Below are positions 36,020 to 47,685 of a stretch of DNA of 64,000 nt, piece after piece. The DNA is taken from the NCBI GenBank assembly GCA_905178155.1, contig CAJINV010000011.1, positions 1,757,216 to 1,821,215 on the forward strand. Direction: 5' to 3'. Every line of letters starts with the position of its first letter. Within the stretch, counting starts at the first letter, position 1. The notes under the pieces were generated by a model. It ran no database searches. It was not told where the DNA came from and saw only the letters and a program-made list of their open reading frames with translations. Origin of the DNA: Amoebophrya sp. A120 (taxonomy: Eukaryota > Sar > Dinophyceae > Syndiniales > Amoebophryaceae). Both the position numbers and the translations under genes were made by a program.

Positions 36020-39000
36020 TTACACGACCCCGCTCTTGCCCCTCCTGCGCAACAAATACAATGCTTTTGCCTGACGCCGCAGCGCCCCGTTGCGCTGGTC
36101 AAACTGAGTGTACAGCTCCTGGAGACGGTCCATACGCTCGTGTAGTTCATCAGGACTGCTGTCTTCTGGCAACATTTCCCTAGTAGTATTGTCCAGCAAC
36201 ACTTCCCGCCAGTGAAGGACGAACCGCGCAAGGGCGCAGAACAGAGACCACTGCAACCGCTTTTCGTCGATGCTGCTCGTCGCGGTCTCCCGCTCGTCCT
36301 CGCCCAAGTGGTCGCGTCTGGGGTCGAAGATAGACAACATGTTCTTGTCAACATCAAGCGGGTTTCGTCCATTGGAAAAAGTATTAGTAAGTCTTTCCGC
36401 CCTTCTGCTCTCCTGCTCGAACAGTGGCACCAAACCCTTCATGGCATCGAGCAGTGCCCAGTGCAGGTGCGACGGCGGCGCGACGGCTGCGGAATAAGTG
36501 TTATCGTAGAGGTAGTGCTGGAGCAAAATCGCGTACAACAGGGGAAAAAACTCGCTCTGCATTCGCTTGTCCTCCCGCTTCTTGAACTGCACCCCACCCC
36601 GCCAGGCTAATTTCAGCACTAGGTAGCAAGCATAGATGTTTTTTCGGTCTTGCTGCGCGTCGTGGTCCACCCTCCGGAGGAGGCGCAGCACGGCGTCGGT
36701 AAGGGTTTGCGAGACCAGATACGTTTTCGGGAATGTGAGCACCGTTTCGTGCGAGCGCGGATCCGCTATCAATTTTGATGTCTCTCGATGACGTGGTAGT
36801 ACTCTTGCCCCTTGGCGGCCGTGCTCGTCGTGGACCACGACTGGGAGATGGACCAGCTCAAGGTGCTTCGAAGGGCGGAATCGGGTTCCCCGATCCGCAA
36901 CAAGCGTTCCCTGGGCGACGTATGCGCGAAATACCATCGCCGTGCCGTAGTTGTTCAGGGCGATACTAGAGTGCAGCTTTTCGGCCGCATCCGCCGCGAC
37001 CGCTTCGTCGTACGCGTTGGTCAGGAAAGATGGCTGCTGTAGGTGTTCCCGACGACGCGCGAACGGACCCTCTGTTGCGGCTCCTGATGTGCTGGACGAG
37101 AGCTGCGATGATGCTGAGGTCGTTCTTGGGGCCCCTTCTTGCATTTTTAATCTTGTTCCCTGTTCAGTCTTCACATCGAAGATCACATAGTCGGCCACTT
37201 GCACAATGTCTAGGTCGAGCAAAGGCTCAGGCCCTGTCGTGCCCTCTCCAAGGTCAGTTTCCTCGAGATGGAAGTCTGGCCCAGCAAGCCAAGGCATATT
37301 ATCCGTTGGCATATCATCATTGTCGTCGCATCCCAGCCCGTCGCCGGCGAGCGTTGCGCATATAGTCCGTGTGACGTGGCGCCGCCTGGGTGCAGGCGCC
37401 AGGAGAGAAGTTGTACCAAAAGCATCTTGGGCAACATCCTGGGGTTCGGCAAAGGGAGACGCGGATGAAGCAGGTCTGTGTGCAGGCATGGGAGGGTCGC
37501 AGTAGGAGCCGTAGTACCCCACACTCGTCCCGTTCGAAGAGCTACTAGCAAGAATTCTTGTTGTTCCGCCAGTGTAGGTGCTGTGGTACTTCTGTCGTGT
37601 GGAAGGAGGTGAACCAGCCGAACCCGCTGAAGCTGCCGTTGGAGACCCATTTGACGTCTCAACACTCTTCACAGGGTGCGCAACGTCGCAAGAACCAGAG
37701 TTCATCTTGTAGTTCCAGCCCTTCAGTACTGTTTGTACAGCTTGGCGCGCGGTTTGAGTTACTCCCTCCGGGCAGCAAGAAGCGAAGGCTTTGGCCACGC
37801 TTCCTGGTCCACATCGTGTGGTCTTCATCTTCGCGTCGCCAGGCGGTTCTGCTTGCGGAGGTCGTGGAGGGGGCTGGCTGATGTCAGCGAACTGGACGAC
37901 CTGCTTGGACTGGGCGCGACTGGAGCATGGACTACTCGGCGTGGTCGGGGTGTACAAAAATCCGGCACAAGAGGTCACGTCCGGACTCCTCGATGAACAG
38001 CCCACAGGGGAGGCAGGCGAGCTGCAACCGCCGGAATTATAGATGGCACCAGAACTACTACAGGGCGGCGAAGTGGAGCACGGCGACGTCCATCCGCCCG
38101 GCGGGCCGCGGCTTGGACTTCTTGTAATTATATCTACCGTAGAAGCACGCCGCACAGGAGGTGGAAGCATTCCTTCAAGTTGCAGCTGGATACGAACTCC
38201 ACCTCCACCGCTCGGTGGAGGTGGTGTGGCGTACCAAGGCGGCGGGCTCGCGGGAGGATGTTGAGCCGAACTATACGACCACGCACCACCGTTGTCCATA
38301 GTAGGGTGTTGATGATGTTGTTGCGCAGGAAAGTATGGGTATGGCGACATCGGTCTGGCAGCTGCTGTATCTTCGGCGGCCATCGCCGGCGCAGGCGCCG
38401 TCGCGCCACCGGCGCACCACGGTTGAGTAGTGCGACAAACGTGGGCCGCTTGTTCCGCCGGTGCCTGAGTTGAAGCTCCCGCCCCCGACAGTGAAGAAAC
38501 TTCTGCACCGGGTGGATTATTATACGGCACCTGCACCATAGGAATAGCGCCCGGAGGAGGCTGGCAGCCAACCGGCAGTCCAATGATGTATCCTCCAGCA
38601 GCTGCAACCGGAGTAGAGCAGGTAACGACCGGAGCAGCAGCTGCTGCTTCTGCAACATGTCGAGGTCCGGCGCCGGCGCCAGGCTCAGACATTTGCACAA
38701 TGCCGGGATTTTTTATTTGCGCGGCTCGCTTCGGTATTGATGCTTTGTTGTTCTTCGTGCCGGTGCTTTGTTCTTGTTGCCCTGGCAAGTACACTGTCGT
38801 ATAGCCATTGCTTACCTGCTTTTTACTGGCCACGCGACTGCTCGGGGCCGTGGAAGCTGCGCTGGTCGGGTCCTGCTCTGTTGTAGTTGTAGAAGCTGTA
38901 CTTCTCTTAGACACAGTACTGTCCTTGCTATCCAGGCGAAGACCGCCCTCGTCTCGCTCAGCCTTGTCCACCACACGACCCGCGTCAACATGCGTCCAAC

Positions 39001-41877
39001 CCCGCGAACTGCGGCCGGCAGAACCAGACGTGCGACCAACTGAACTACGGGAAGGTGGCAAGTCTCCTAGTGCCGCCGCGTGCTCTTGTTCTTGAGCACC
39101 ACGACCCTTCTGCTCGTCCGGAGCATTATGCTCCTTCTTGAAACAACGCAGAAACGCCTCGTCTTCGCTGTCTGCAGAGGAATCGGAAGAAGACCTCGAC
39201 CCGCTACACTTCCGCCGGCGGGTCGCGGCAGAGGGAATCATACCACGGCCACGACCACGTTGGGGAGATGAAACTCCTGCTGGTGCTACAACTGCACCAC
39301 TCCGCGCATCTTCACCGGGAAGCGCACCTCCTGCTCCTGGTGTACCCACAGCCAGTGAAGTCTTGTTCCACCGGCTGTCCTGTTTATCGGAGACCGAGAC
39401 CACTTGTGCCGCGCCGTTTCTTAACATCTTGCTCCCGTCGAGGATGTCCTTTTTTTCCGAGAGTAGCCCAGAGGTCCGCCGTTGGTTTCTTTCAACACCG
39501 GCATTGCTCCCCAAGGTCGTCTTCGTGGCCCCCGCCTCCATCCGTCCGGCCATCGCCAGATGCACCGCGAGGTATCAAATGCAAATGTGTCTGGGTGGTT
39601 CTCTGGAACGAGGCGAACTTGTGACGCGTGTTGCGGAGCATACAAAAATCTGTGTTATTGCATGAGTTGCAAAGGGTGCCCATTTGTGGCTGGAAATGCT
39701 GAAGAGAGGGCATTTCTCAGGAGTCTCACGCAGAATTATAGGCATCACCAAGGGGCTCGGGCTGCTGTAGAACTACCTGTGAAGATGCTAGGCCCCGCAT
39801 TCCAGACAGTTGGCGCAGCTTGTACTTGTTGGAAGAACTGCATGACAAATGTGGGAACGTTCGACCACTTCCAGACGGAGACATTCTATTTGCATCGTTG
39901 ATACAAAGCGCAAGTAAGCAATAAGGGAATCGAGCTCGTCCCGCAAGGAATCGGAATAAGAACTTGTCGTGGGCCCCCGCGAGTTGTCTTCTTCAAGGTC
40001 GTGGCTCTTCGCACCCATCTCTGTTCTCGTTGCCTCGAGGTCCTGTATCAGCAACGGCAACCACTTTGTGTCCTCCACATAGGTCTTCCGCAGCCGGGCC
40101 AAGATCTTCGTTTTCTTGGCGTCCCAGACGTTGGACGTAGTTCTATCTTTCTGTGCAGCTGCTGGTGCTGCTGTAGTCGTGCCAGTCGCGTGGCCATCTA
40201 CTCCGGTGTGTACGTGTTGTAGTTTCTGCCGCGTGTGGTTACTTTCCGTTATTTCCACCCCCGCCGCCGCCGCCGCCGTTCTAGAAGTAGAACCACTAAT
40301 ATTGGCTTGGTATTGCTCGTGCTGCTGCTGCTGGTTTGAGTAGATCACGTCATTCAGGGCCACAACCTGCGCCAGCATGGGAACCAGACAATGCGCTTCC
40401 AGGTCCCAGTCCCGCGCCGCCGGCCGGGCAGGGCCAAGGAGTTTGGCGAAGAAAGCTCGGCCTTTATTCTTATCAAAAAGAAAAATCCCCCCTCCCCATA
40501 TCGAAAACGGAATTTGTGATGCAGTATCTGAGTACACAAGTCGCATTTGTCTTGCTGGAGAGGACTGCAGACCCATATCAAGCCTGAGTAGAGAGGCTTG
40601 ATATGGGTCTGCATGAAAAGCGTCCGCGACGTTGGCTCAACAGCATGACAAACCGGCTCCATAATGGGGCGGAAGCTGCTGCCTTTGTCTTCTTGCAACA
40701 CAGACGTGATTTGCGACCTCAAATCAGCAACACAAATTTTTGAAAACCTACCTCTTCAATATGGGGAGGGGGGATTTTTCCTCTCAATAATTCTCTGGGT
40801 CCTGCAGCACTGGCCAGTAGAGTACCGTCGCATACGATCCAATATTATCAAGTGTAAAAATGTCTGGGTCTGGAAGAATGCGCGATTTGTCATGCTGCTT
40901 TTCCATGACCCATGAGGTCTGGAATGCCGGAGCTAGCATGACAGATTCTGCGAGAACTTTCTAATGCCTATCCTGCATGAGAAACTACCTCCCGACTTGG
41001 TCAAAATTGGGCGACTTTTGGTAATCATGCAACACAGATTTTTGCATGCTGCAGATTTAGCATGACAAGTTGCAATCTTCCAGACCCAGACATTTTTACA
41101 CTGGATAAATATCTCGCTGGCGGCTTCCAGGTGCTGTCGGACGCGAAGATCGTCGTCCTTAAAAAATGTGTCCACGCGGCCCGTGGAGGTCGCTTTGGAT
41201 TTCTTCTTTTTTTCCTTTTTTTGCAGTTTTTTCGGTCTTTGTTGATCTTCTTGTTGGTGTTCTTGATCTTGCGCTTGCCCTCTAGTACTGGGTTCACGTT
41301 CAACATCGTTGTTCCGTACGGTTGTAGTTCTTGGTCGTGGACCAGAGGAAGCTCCTGTACCAGCATCTACTTCATCTCGGGGCTGCGCATCATCCACGTG
41401 CTGAGGTTGTTGTTCGTTGGAATCACCATCAGGCGACGAATTCGACGAAGAGCGAAGCTTGTCCGGAATAAACCGCGGGCCTTCCCTCCTTTCGAGGAGC
41501 TCCAGCTCGCGTCGAATTTTTTGCTGCTTTCTCCACGAAAGCGCGTCCCAGGAACTTCCCAATATACCATCCCAACTAATTTGGCCCTGGTATTCCTGCC
41601 AAGTAGGCATTCGCACTTCGTAGGCGCTTCGAGGAGGCGGAACCAGCGGACCGCCTTGGTGCTCAGATAACGGCTGCGGCGGGCCCATCATGGTGGACAC
41701 TGCATGGACCACGAGGACGCCCGATTTTGTGATAGTACATTCGAGGTAATAAAAGTAGAACCCCCCAAGTAGAACCATGAGACGGCAGCAGATACTGCAC
41801 AACCACGAAGCCGCTGAGCTCGCTGGCAAAAGCCGGCTGCATTTTTGCTTCGCGGATATTGAAGCCGTCGTCGTCAT
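36020..41877 (-). CDS. Large protein with N-terminal hydrophobic segment, unknown family, 4 exons
   Basis: Exons 41877-41108, 40841-40790, 40465-39904 and 39567-36020 give 1,643 residues. The ATG at 41877 (MTTTASISAKQK) was preferred because it is followed by a hydrophobic stretch at about residues 22-45 (CSICCRLMVLLGGFYFYYL), a likely signal anchor. Next come a helical region with KKKK tracts, then a helical block (ATVLYWPVLQDPEN, FAKLLGPARPAARDWDLEAH, KILARLRKTYVEDTKWLPLL). A 600-residue Ser/Pro/Gly-rich disordered part follows. The C-terminal about 330 residues look like an alpha-helical domain (NIYACYLVLKLAWRGGV, FFPLLYAILLQHYLYDN, LFCALARFVLHWREVLL) that I cannot assign. The 3.5-kb last exon is uninterrupted. 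The first introner junction needs one base more than the usual rule (see finding). Confidence 0.7.
39573..39903. mobile_element. Introner, family A, diverged (331 bp)
   Basis: Left arm reads GTGTCTGGGTGGTTCTCTGG, with an insertion in the core; right arm has CCAGACGGAGAC. Flanks CGAGG and CAAAG are weakly similar. Removal with 5 nt joins IAYLRF to AVHLAMAGRM in frame. Confidence 0.8.
40471..40789. mobile_element. Introner, family F, with central 19-bp hairpin (319 bp)
   Basis: Flanked by ATTCT. Arms TATCAAAAAGAAAAATCCCC and inverse (GGGGGATTTTTC). The centre holds a perfect 19-bp stem at 40567-40585 and 40594-40612 with an 8-nt loop. Excision joins VLQDPEN to KGRAFFAKLL. Confidence 0.9.
40846..41107. 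mobile_element. Introner, family A, frame exception (262 bp)
   Basis: Flanked by perfect AATAT and with near-perfect arms, so structurally young. Yet removal of element plus 5 nt leads to a stop 55 codons later, whereas removal of 4 nt gives the protein-like AASEIFGSYATVLYWP. Confidence 0.85.
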
Positions 41878-43099
41878 GATGCTGGAAGCGGTTTGTATTT
41901 GTATGTTTATTTCTATCGTCGTGTCACAGATACAGATAGATGTTCTGTCCTCGCGCTTCAGAAGGGCTAAAACTAAATGCAAATGTACATGTAGTACTAA
42001 AAGCTGTTTTCGAAAAATTATAGCTACAGTGATAGATAGAAAGCCTACTTTTAGTTAAGTTGGTAAAGGTCGTAGAGGATGAGGTAAATAAGTAGAACAG
42101 AAAATCGGATTAAAAATGAATCTGTGCATTCGTCAGAATTAGTTTTACGATTGCACCATTTTCTGATGAAGACGATAAGATAATGGTAAGTCCAAGTCGT
42201 AGAAAGTGCTTCCGGAACTTGATCAGACGAGTTAGGGAATTTGAGGATCCACATTGGATCCAGCACAGAGAGTGAAAGATAGATGTAGATCTTGATCTTC
42301 TGCATAAGTACTTACTCCAAAGTATGATCTACTCCGTGGTCTCCTGGTCCTGTATTTACTATACCCCTTTCCGAAACAGCTGCACAAGTGATCTTACGTA
42401 GCTACCGTGGCCGGGCGTTAGAGAGGACCACAGATGATCTTCGTGTGTGATCCGATCTTCCAGATCTTCAGCGGACCAGCCAACAAGAAGATCCGATCTT
42501 GATCCAGATCAGCGGCAAGGGTCATCATGATGCCACGCAGAAGTGTGTAAAAACGCGTTGTAGTCGCGTCTTGTTTGTACACGGATCGAAAAGTTAAAGT
42601 AGTAGGAAGGTGAAACTCCAGAACATCAAAATTTTCAGAAATTTGTTGCGCTTTTTCCTACTGCGAGAACTACCGGCTCTGCCTTGTTCTCTGTTGCTCT
42701 TGGTGTTTTGTGCCATTACCATTGATCGTCGATACGCGATTGCCATTGCCCATGATTATGTGCTGTCTGCATATATTATTCGATTGATCTATCTACCTTC
42801 GATTGGCTCATTTTTTTTTTCTTGTCCGTGGAACCGATAGTCATGCCTGGTTTATTTTTTGACAAGCGCTGCTACACTGGTTTTAATCTTTTACTTTTCA
42901 CTGTTACAAAACTCACGCCCATATTAAAAACGACGTCGGTGACGAGGTCGGGGAGTTCCTCGTAAACGTCGCATCTGAAGATACCCCAGTTGTTTATTCC
43001 CGTTGGTTTGCCGCAAGCACCGCGAGCTGCACTCACACATCAACACTTACACTGAGCATCGACAGGCCGCTTTTGTCCAAAATATTCGTCCTGCTTCTT
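41878..43099. other. Intergenic, 1.2 kb
   Basis: Between the Tubby-like gene stop and the start of the large hydrophobic-anchored protein. AT-rich; no gene, RNA or repeat recognised. Confidence 0.5.
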
Positions 43100-46000
43100 C
43101 TACTCGCAGCACAACTTGTAATCGAAGCTGGAGAGGACAATCGCGAACGCCTGATAGGGGCTCAGTGGGTACCGGAAGTCCATGTTGAACGTGTCCTTTC
43201 CCACGCGGCCAAACTGCAATAAAACCGTGTCCGGGTCGTGGGCGGAAACCAACTGGAAGTTTTTCACCGAGGCCTGCGTCACGCGCTTGTTGAAGTTCAA
43301 CACGAAGGCCCCAAGCTGGTCGTTCCACTTCGGCGCTTTGTTTTGGTACACGTCGATAGGGGCTTGGTGTAGTTGCTGTAACGGGTTGTTCGCGTTGTTG
43401 TAACTATGGTGAGCGGAACTACTCATCCCGCCGTCTACTCCTGAAAGATGCTGCATGGCGCCGTTGGGTTGCATCATGACGTTCCCCTGTGCGGTGGTAT
43501 TCGGCTGGAACCCGTTCGTGCCACTAGGCGGAGCGGAGGGAGCGCCGTTTGAAGATGAACTACTTCCACCCCCGGGTACGACCCCAAACGACTTCGCAGC
43601 AGAAAGCAATCCGGCGTCGTTCGCATGCAGTTATCAACTGTAAAAATGTCTGGGTCTGGAAGAATTCATGTTTGTCATGCTTGTCTGGCATGACTCTTAA
43701 ATCTGTCATGCACGTTACCCAAGAGCTCCGCTTTTCTGTGATGCAGAAGCGCAGTTTGTCATGCAGAATAGGCAACACCTAGGAGCTCAGAAACTTGTCA
43801 TGCTGAGCCAGCATCTGTAGCCTCATCATGAGACTCCACCCAGCATCACAAGTTTCCAGACCCAGACACTTTTACTTTTGATAGCAGTGGCCGGCACACG
43901 ATGGGTTGGTCGTCGGGCTGGCGCAACTTGGGATATCCTATGTAAAAACGTACCCACACCATAGTTGTAATGCAAATCTGCATGCTGAAAATGTTTCTCA
44001 TGCGGAGCCCCACGAGAAGCAGTTTCTAGTCGTGTTTTGCAATTTGTCATGCTCCAATCAGCATGGTATGCTAGGTCTGTGATGCTGCTGAGCTAGCTCA
44101 AACAGCACTACACTACGAATCCAAATTTGTGATGCAAAACAGCCAAAACTTGTGGATTTGTCTAGCCGATTCCCCATCTTGACTATGGTGTGGGTACGTT
44201 TTTACTCAGGATATGGGAATGATCACGTTCATCTGGCGCGGCCCACGCGGTTTTTTCCCTGTAACGGATAGCCGTCCTTTTTGAGAAAAAGAAAAAAATC
44301 GACAACATGTTGATCATGAAGTAAATCGCTCGTAGCTTGTTTTCTCTTCACTCCTCTGGTCTAGGTCTACGAAGACATCATGTGGATGAAGTGGAAGAAA
44401 AATATAAATGCGGTAAACCGTGTTAGTAGGTCCGGAGCTCTAATACGCTCGGTATGTGTTGATACACTTCATGTGGAAGTAGTAGATCATGCTGGAAAGG
44501 GCTGTCATTCAACACCAAATCTTTATCTTTTGTCACGCCATAATTCCGATGAAAAAATCAAGGAGCTTACAACGCCGGAAAACAAGTCCTATACCCCATA
44601 TGGTGCTGCTGTAGGTAATGGCACAGAGTTCTTCCCTGTAATCTTCTGGCCTGCGGTTGCCGCCCTTGTTTGGGTTTAGGCCGTTTGAGTAAGCCACGAA
44701 CTCGCTGCCCATGAAGTTGCTTCGTAACTTTCCCAAACAGTTCACACCCTGCGGATTTAGGTCGTTCTCGCCCATGGAAATGCAGTAGTTACCTGAAAGA
44801 TATTTTTTTGTTTCGTTTATCTTTCGAGCCTGTTTGTGATTGTGTTGTACATATTTGTCATACAGCACAGTAGTTCATCCCGCCGTGTACACATGTGCAT
44901 TGACATTTTAGGCACTGCAGCGTCAACAAAATATCAAATTGAAATTCCAATCAGTACTTGTCTTGTTCTTCTTTCGTTTCTGGGAAGACATGAGGAAAAA
45001 CGCCCCCTGCTCCGTAAACATCTTGTACTTCGGATAAAACTTGCTCGCTAAACCTCCAGATCGCGTCACGTAGCACTCCATCAAAACTCCCCGTGGCAGT
45101 CTGTTCATCAGGAACTGGGGCAAGCTCGGCCCGATCATCGAGGGCAAAAATCTCCTTGCGCCGAGGGACAGGGAGTTTGCGAGCGGGTCCCCCATGGGGT
45201 TGCCGCCGCCGCTATACAAGCTCCCGCTTTGCGTGTTGGTGGACGCGCACGGGTCGAACACACTAGCGAGACCTTATCGTAGTTTTACGTTTATGCATTA
45301 CAAGTCTAGTCCGATCAAGGTAAATCCGCAATACAAATTTCATTTGTAATGTAATCATGCTAATGCCATACATACCATCACAAATTCACACATTCCGTCA
45401 AGAAGAAGATCAAATACCTCTCGATTGCAGCTGGTACTCCGTGTGTTTTGGTGAGAGATGGTCGTTCTGCAGCTGCACGGGGGATACGGCTTCCACCACC
45501 GGGAGCTCCGTATCATCAATGGCGACGGGCGCGTCGCTGTTACCGCCGTGAAACTGCGGATTCATCTCGTTAAAGTCACTACCCGCTTCGGAGATTACAT
45601 CGGAAGTGGTGTCGACCTCTACTTCGCAACTGGGTGCGGAGGACAGAATCGTGGCAGCGGCGGGAGCACCAGAGGCGTTATTGTCGAAGGTGGATGATGT
45701 TGTTCCGGCTGTGCTCGGGTCCGGGGGTGGTGCTGGTGGGTCCTGGGTAAATAAAAACCACCGAGTTCTTGAAGTGTTAGTGTTCTTCTGATGTTCTTTC
45801 TTGCTAGTGCAAGGGAGTGATATAGATAAAACCAGCCACCCCACGACGGAAAAAATGTGCAAAAAATTCAAAACGTGCAATGCAGAAAAAGCTGCTGCAC
45901 GGCACATATGATAGATGCAGTTCAACGACACGACAAAGAACTCAATATACCTCACTAAAACTGGGCCTCGTTGGTTCCGGTACCTCGAAGAGATCTGCTG

Positions 46001-47685
46001 TACTTTTTCGCCTCGGTTGTGATGGCTCTTCTGGACTCAACCCTTGATTCCCACCGAATCCTTGGTTCGAACGGATCTGTGGATATTATCAAAAATAAAA
46101 AAGTGAGACGAGTGGTGCCAAGTGAAAGAAACTGCACATAAAAACTACTGTAAAAGCCGGTGTATCAGTATCAAATCATTACCAGCCCATAGCTTTGCGT
46201 GACCGCTCCGCCTCCGCCCATCTTGCGCTGCATCATTGCCCGCTGCTGCTGCAGCTTCTGCTGCCTCGTCATCGCATCCTCCCCATCCCCGCGGTAGCTG
46301 GTACTGCCGACCGAGCCGCCGCCCGCATACTGTGGTAAACCCACGGACGACGAGACGCCCGCGCCTCCGGCTCCGCTCGATGCTGGAACCTGTGCTGGGC
46401 CACTATTGCTTGAATAATTCGCATACGGCGAAGAGTATATTCCTGCATTCGACTGCAACAGCTGCTGTCGTCGAGCCTCTTCTATCTCTTCTGCGAGCTG
46501 AAGCTCGAGTATGGGTGCTCCTTGTTGGCCTTCACTAACAATTATATCATTTTCCTGGTAAGTGAAGATATGATGTTCTTGGTCATGTGGCGGGTCCGGG
46601 TCCATTTCCATTTCATCCATATCCATCTGCGCGTAGTTTATGATAGGCTCTGTATTCAGCATTCCCGATCCCGTCTGCTGCATATCCACTCCCATTAGCT
46701 CTCGGTAGTATTCAGGCGAGGGGCCCTGGATTCTCGGTGTCATGCGCCCTCCTGCCGACGTTGGCCTTCCACGATCGTTCCCAGACGCGGAGCCTGGTCC
46801 TCGCAGCGAATCGTATTGGCTTCGCCGTCGCTCTCTGCTTTTTGGTACCACTATGGCACCACTTTGGCTCTCTATTTCCTCCCTCTGAGGCGATGTTGCA
46901 GCTGTTGAAGACTCATTCATAATTCCTGCCCTCACCCGCTCTCGTGCTTCCGCGGCGCGCCAGCGCGGCGCCGCGGCACGGGGATTGATCGCATTTCCAT
47001 TTTTACTACTGTTGTTTCCCAACTTGTTATTTTTCGCCTGTCGTTGCAGCTCCCTCTGTCGCGTGGCTTTGTCGAAATCCCGATCCAATTTCGCGAGTTC
47101 ATTGTTCAAAGCATTGTCCAAATCCAGATCTGTGTCTTGCTGCTCGCCCACGAAGAGAAAAGCGGAGTTTCTAGAACGATCTTCCTGTCGCGGAGTTGTA
47201 GAGCGTCCACTGTGGTCCGCCAAAATTTTTGTCTTCCTATGGTGCCTGATCGGAATTGTTGAAGCCCCACCCTTCTTGTCGTTTCGCGCCCCCACATCCA
47301 CGACGCTCATGGCCGTCTCACCTGTGAGGACTACCGGCGCAGTCAGTGGGCGTGGGGCGGGCGGAAAGACGTTCTCTTTATCCCTGTAATCCGAGATCAG
47401 CATCAGCTTCCGAAATTGCTCGTCCGGGGTGAGAACCTCGTCGGACGATACACCGCGGATCAACTCGTCGGAGTTATTTGGCACCGGCCGTTGGTCCTCA
47501 CCGTTCTCAGTACTGGCGGTTGTCGGTAGACTTCTCTCAATGAAGTTCCAGTTCGCTCTTGCAATATATGGATCCTTGCTCTGGTAGTCCTCAATGTTAT
47601 AGGCATAACCCTGCTGCTCTCCCTCTCTGTACACGTTTTTCTGGTCAAGCTGGAAGTTGTGTTCCTGATCATGATGAAAATTCAT
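43100..47685 (-). CDS. Tubby-like protein, 8 exons, 1,027 residues
   Basis: Exons 47685-46183, 46076-45951, 45742-45418, 45272-44958, 44792-44595, 44258-44214, 43928-43884 and 43626-43100 join in frame. The first about 700 residues are disordered (Gln, Asn, Ser, acidic). The Tubby domain runs from about residue 700 to the end. Diagnostic pieces are [100 protein letters not shown] and the invariant C-terminus [18 protein letters not shown] Gly/Ser/Asn-rich insert of about 80 residues sits between the NVIIP part and the KAPKWND strand. Tubby domains bind phosphoinositides such as PI(4,5)P2; in animals TULP3 carries membrane proteins into cilia, which suits a flagellate. Five introns are GT-AG (106-336 nt); two are introners, both in the Tubby domain, which fixes their excision by homology. 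Confidence 0.95.
43632..43883. mobile_element. Introner, family A, inside the Tubby domain (252 bp)
   Basis: Flanked by GCAGT. Removing element plus one GCAGT restores [16 protein letters not shown] at the position equivalent to the RPxNExExLL strand of Tubby proteins, an outside check on the excision rule. Confidence 0.95.
43934..44213. mobile_element. Introner, family B, inside the Tubby domain (280 bp)
   Basis: Flanked by TGGGA. Removal of element plus one repeat rebuilds [15 protein letters not shown], continuing the conserved Tubby VIIP strand. Arms TATCCTATGTAAAAACGTAC and the inverse of TATCCTGAGTAAAAACGTAC. Confidence 0.95.
45273..45417. other. GT-AG intron derived from a family D introner (145 nt)
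   Basis: On the gene strand it starts GTATTTG and ends GATAAG, in phase. The interior keeps family D words (GCATTACAAGTC, AATCCGCAATACAAATTTC, TTTGTAATG) in D order. The terminal repeats have decayed to a few bases. Confidence 0.65.
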
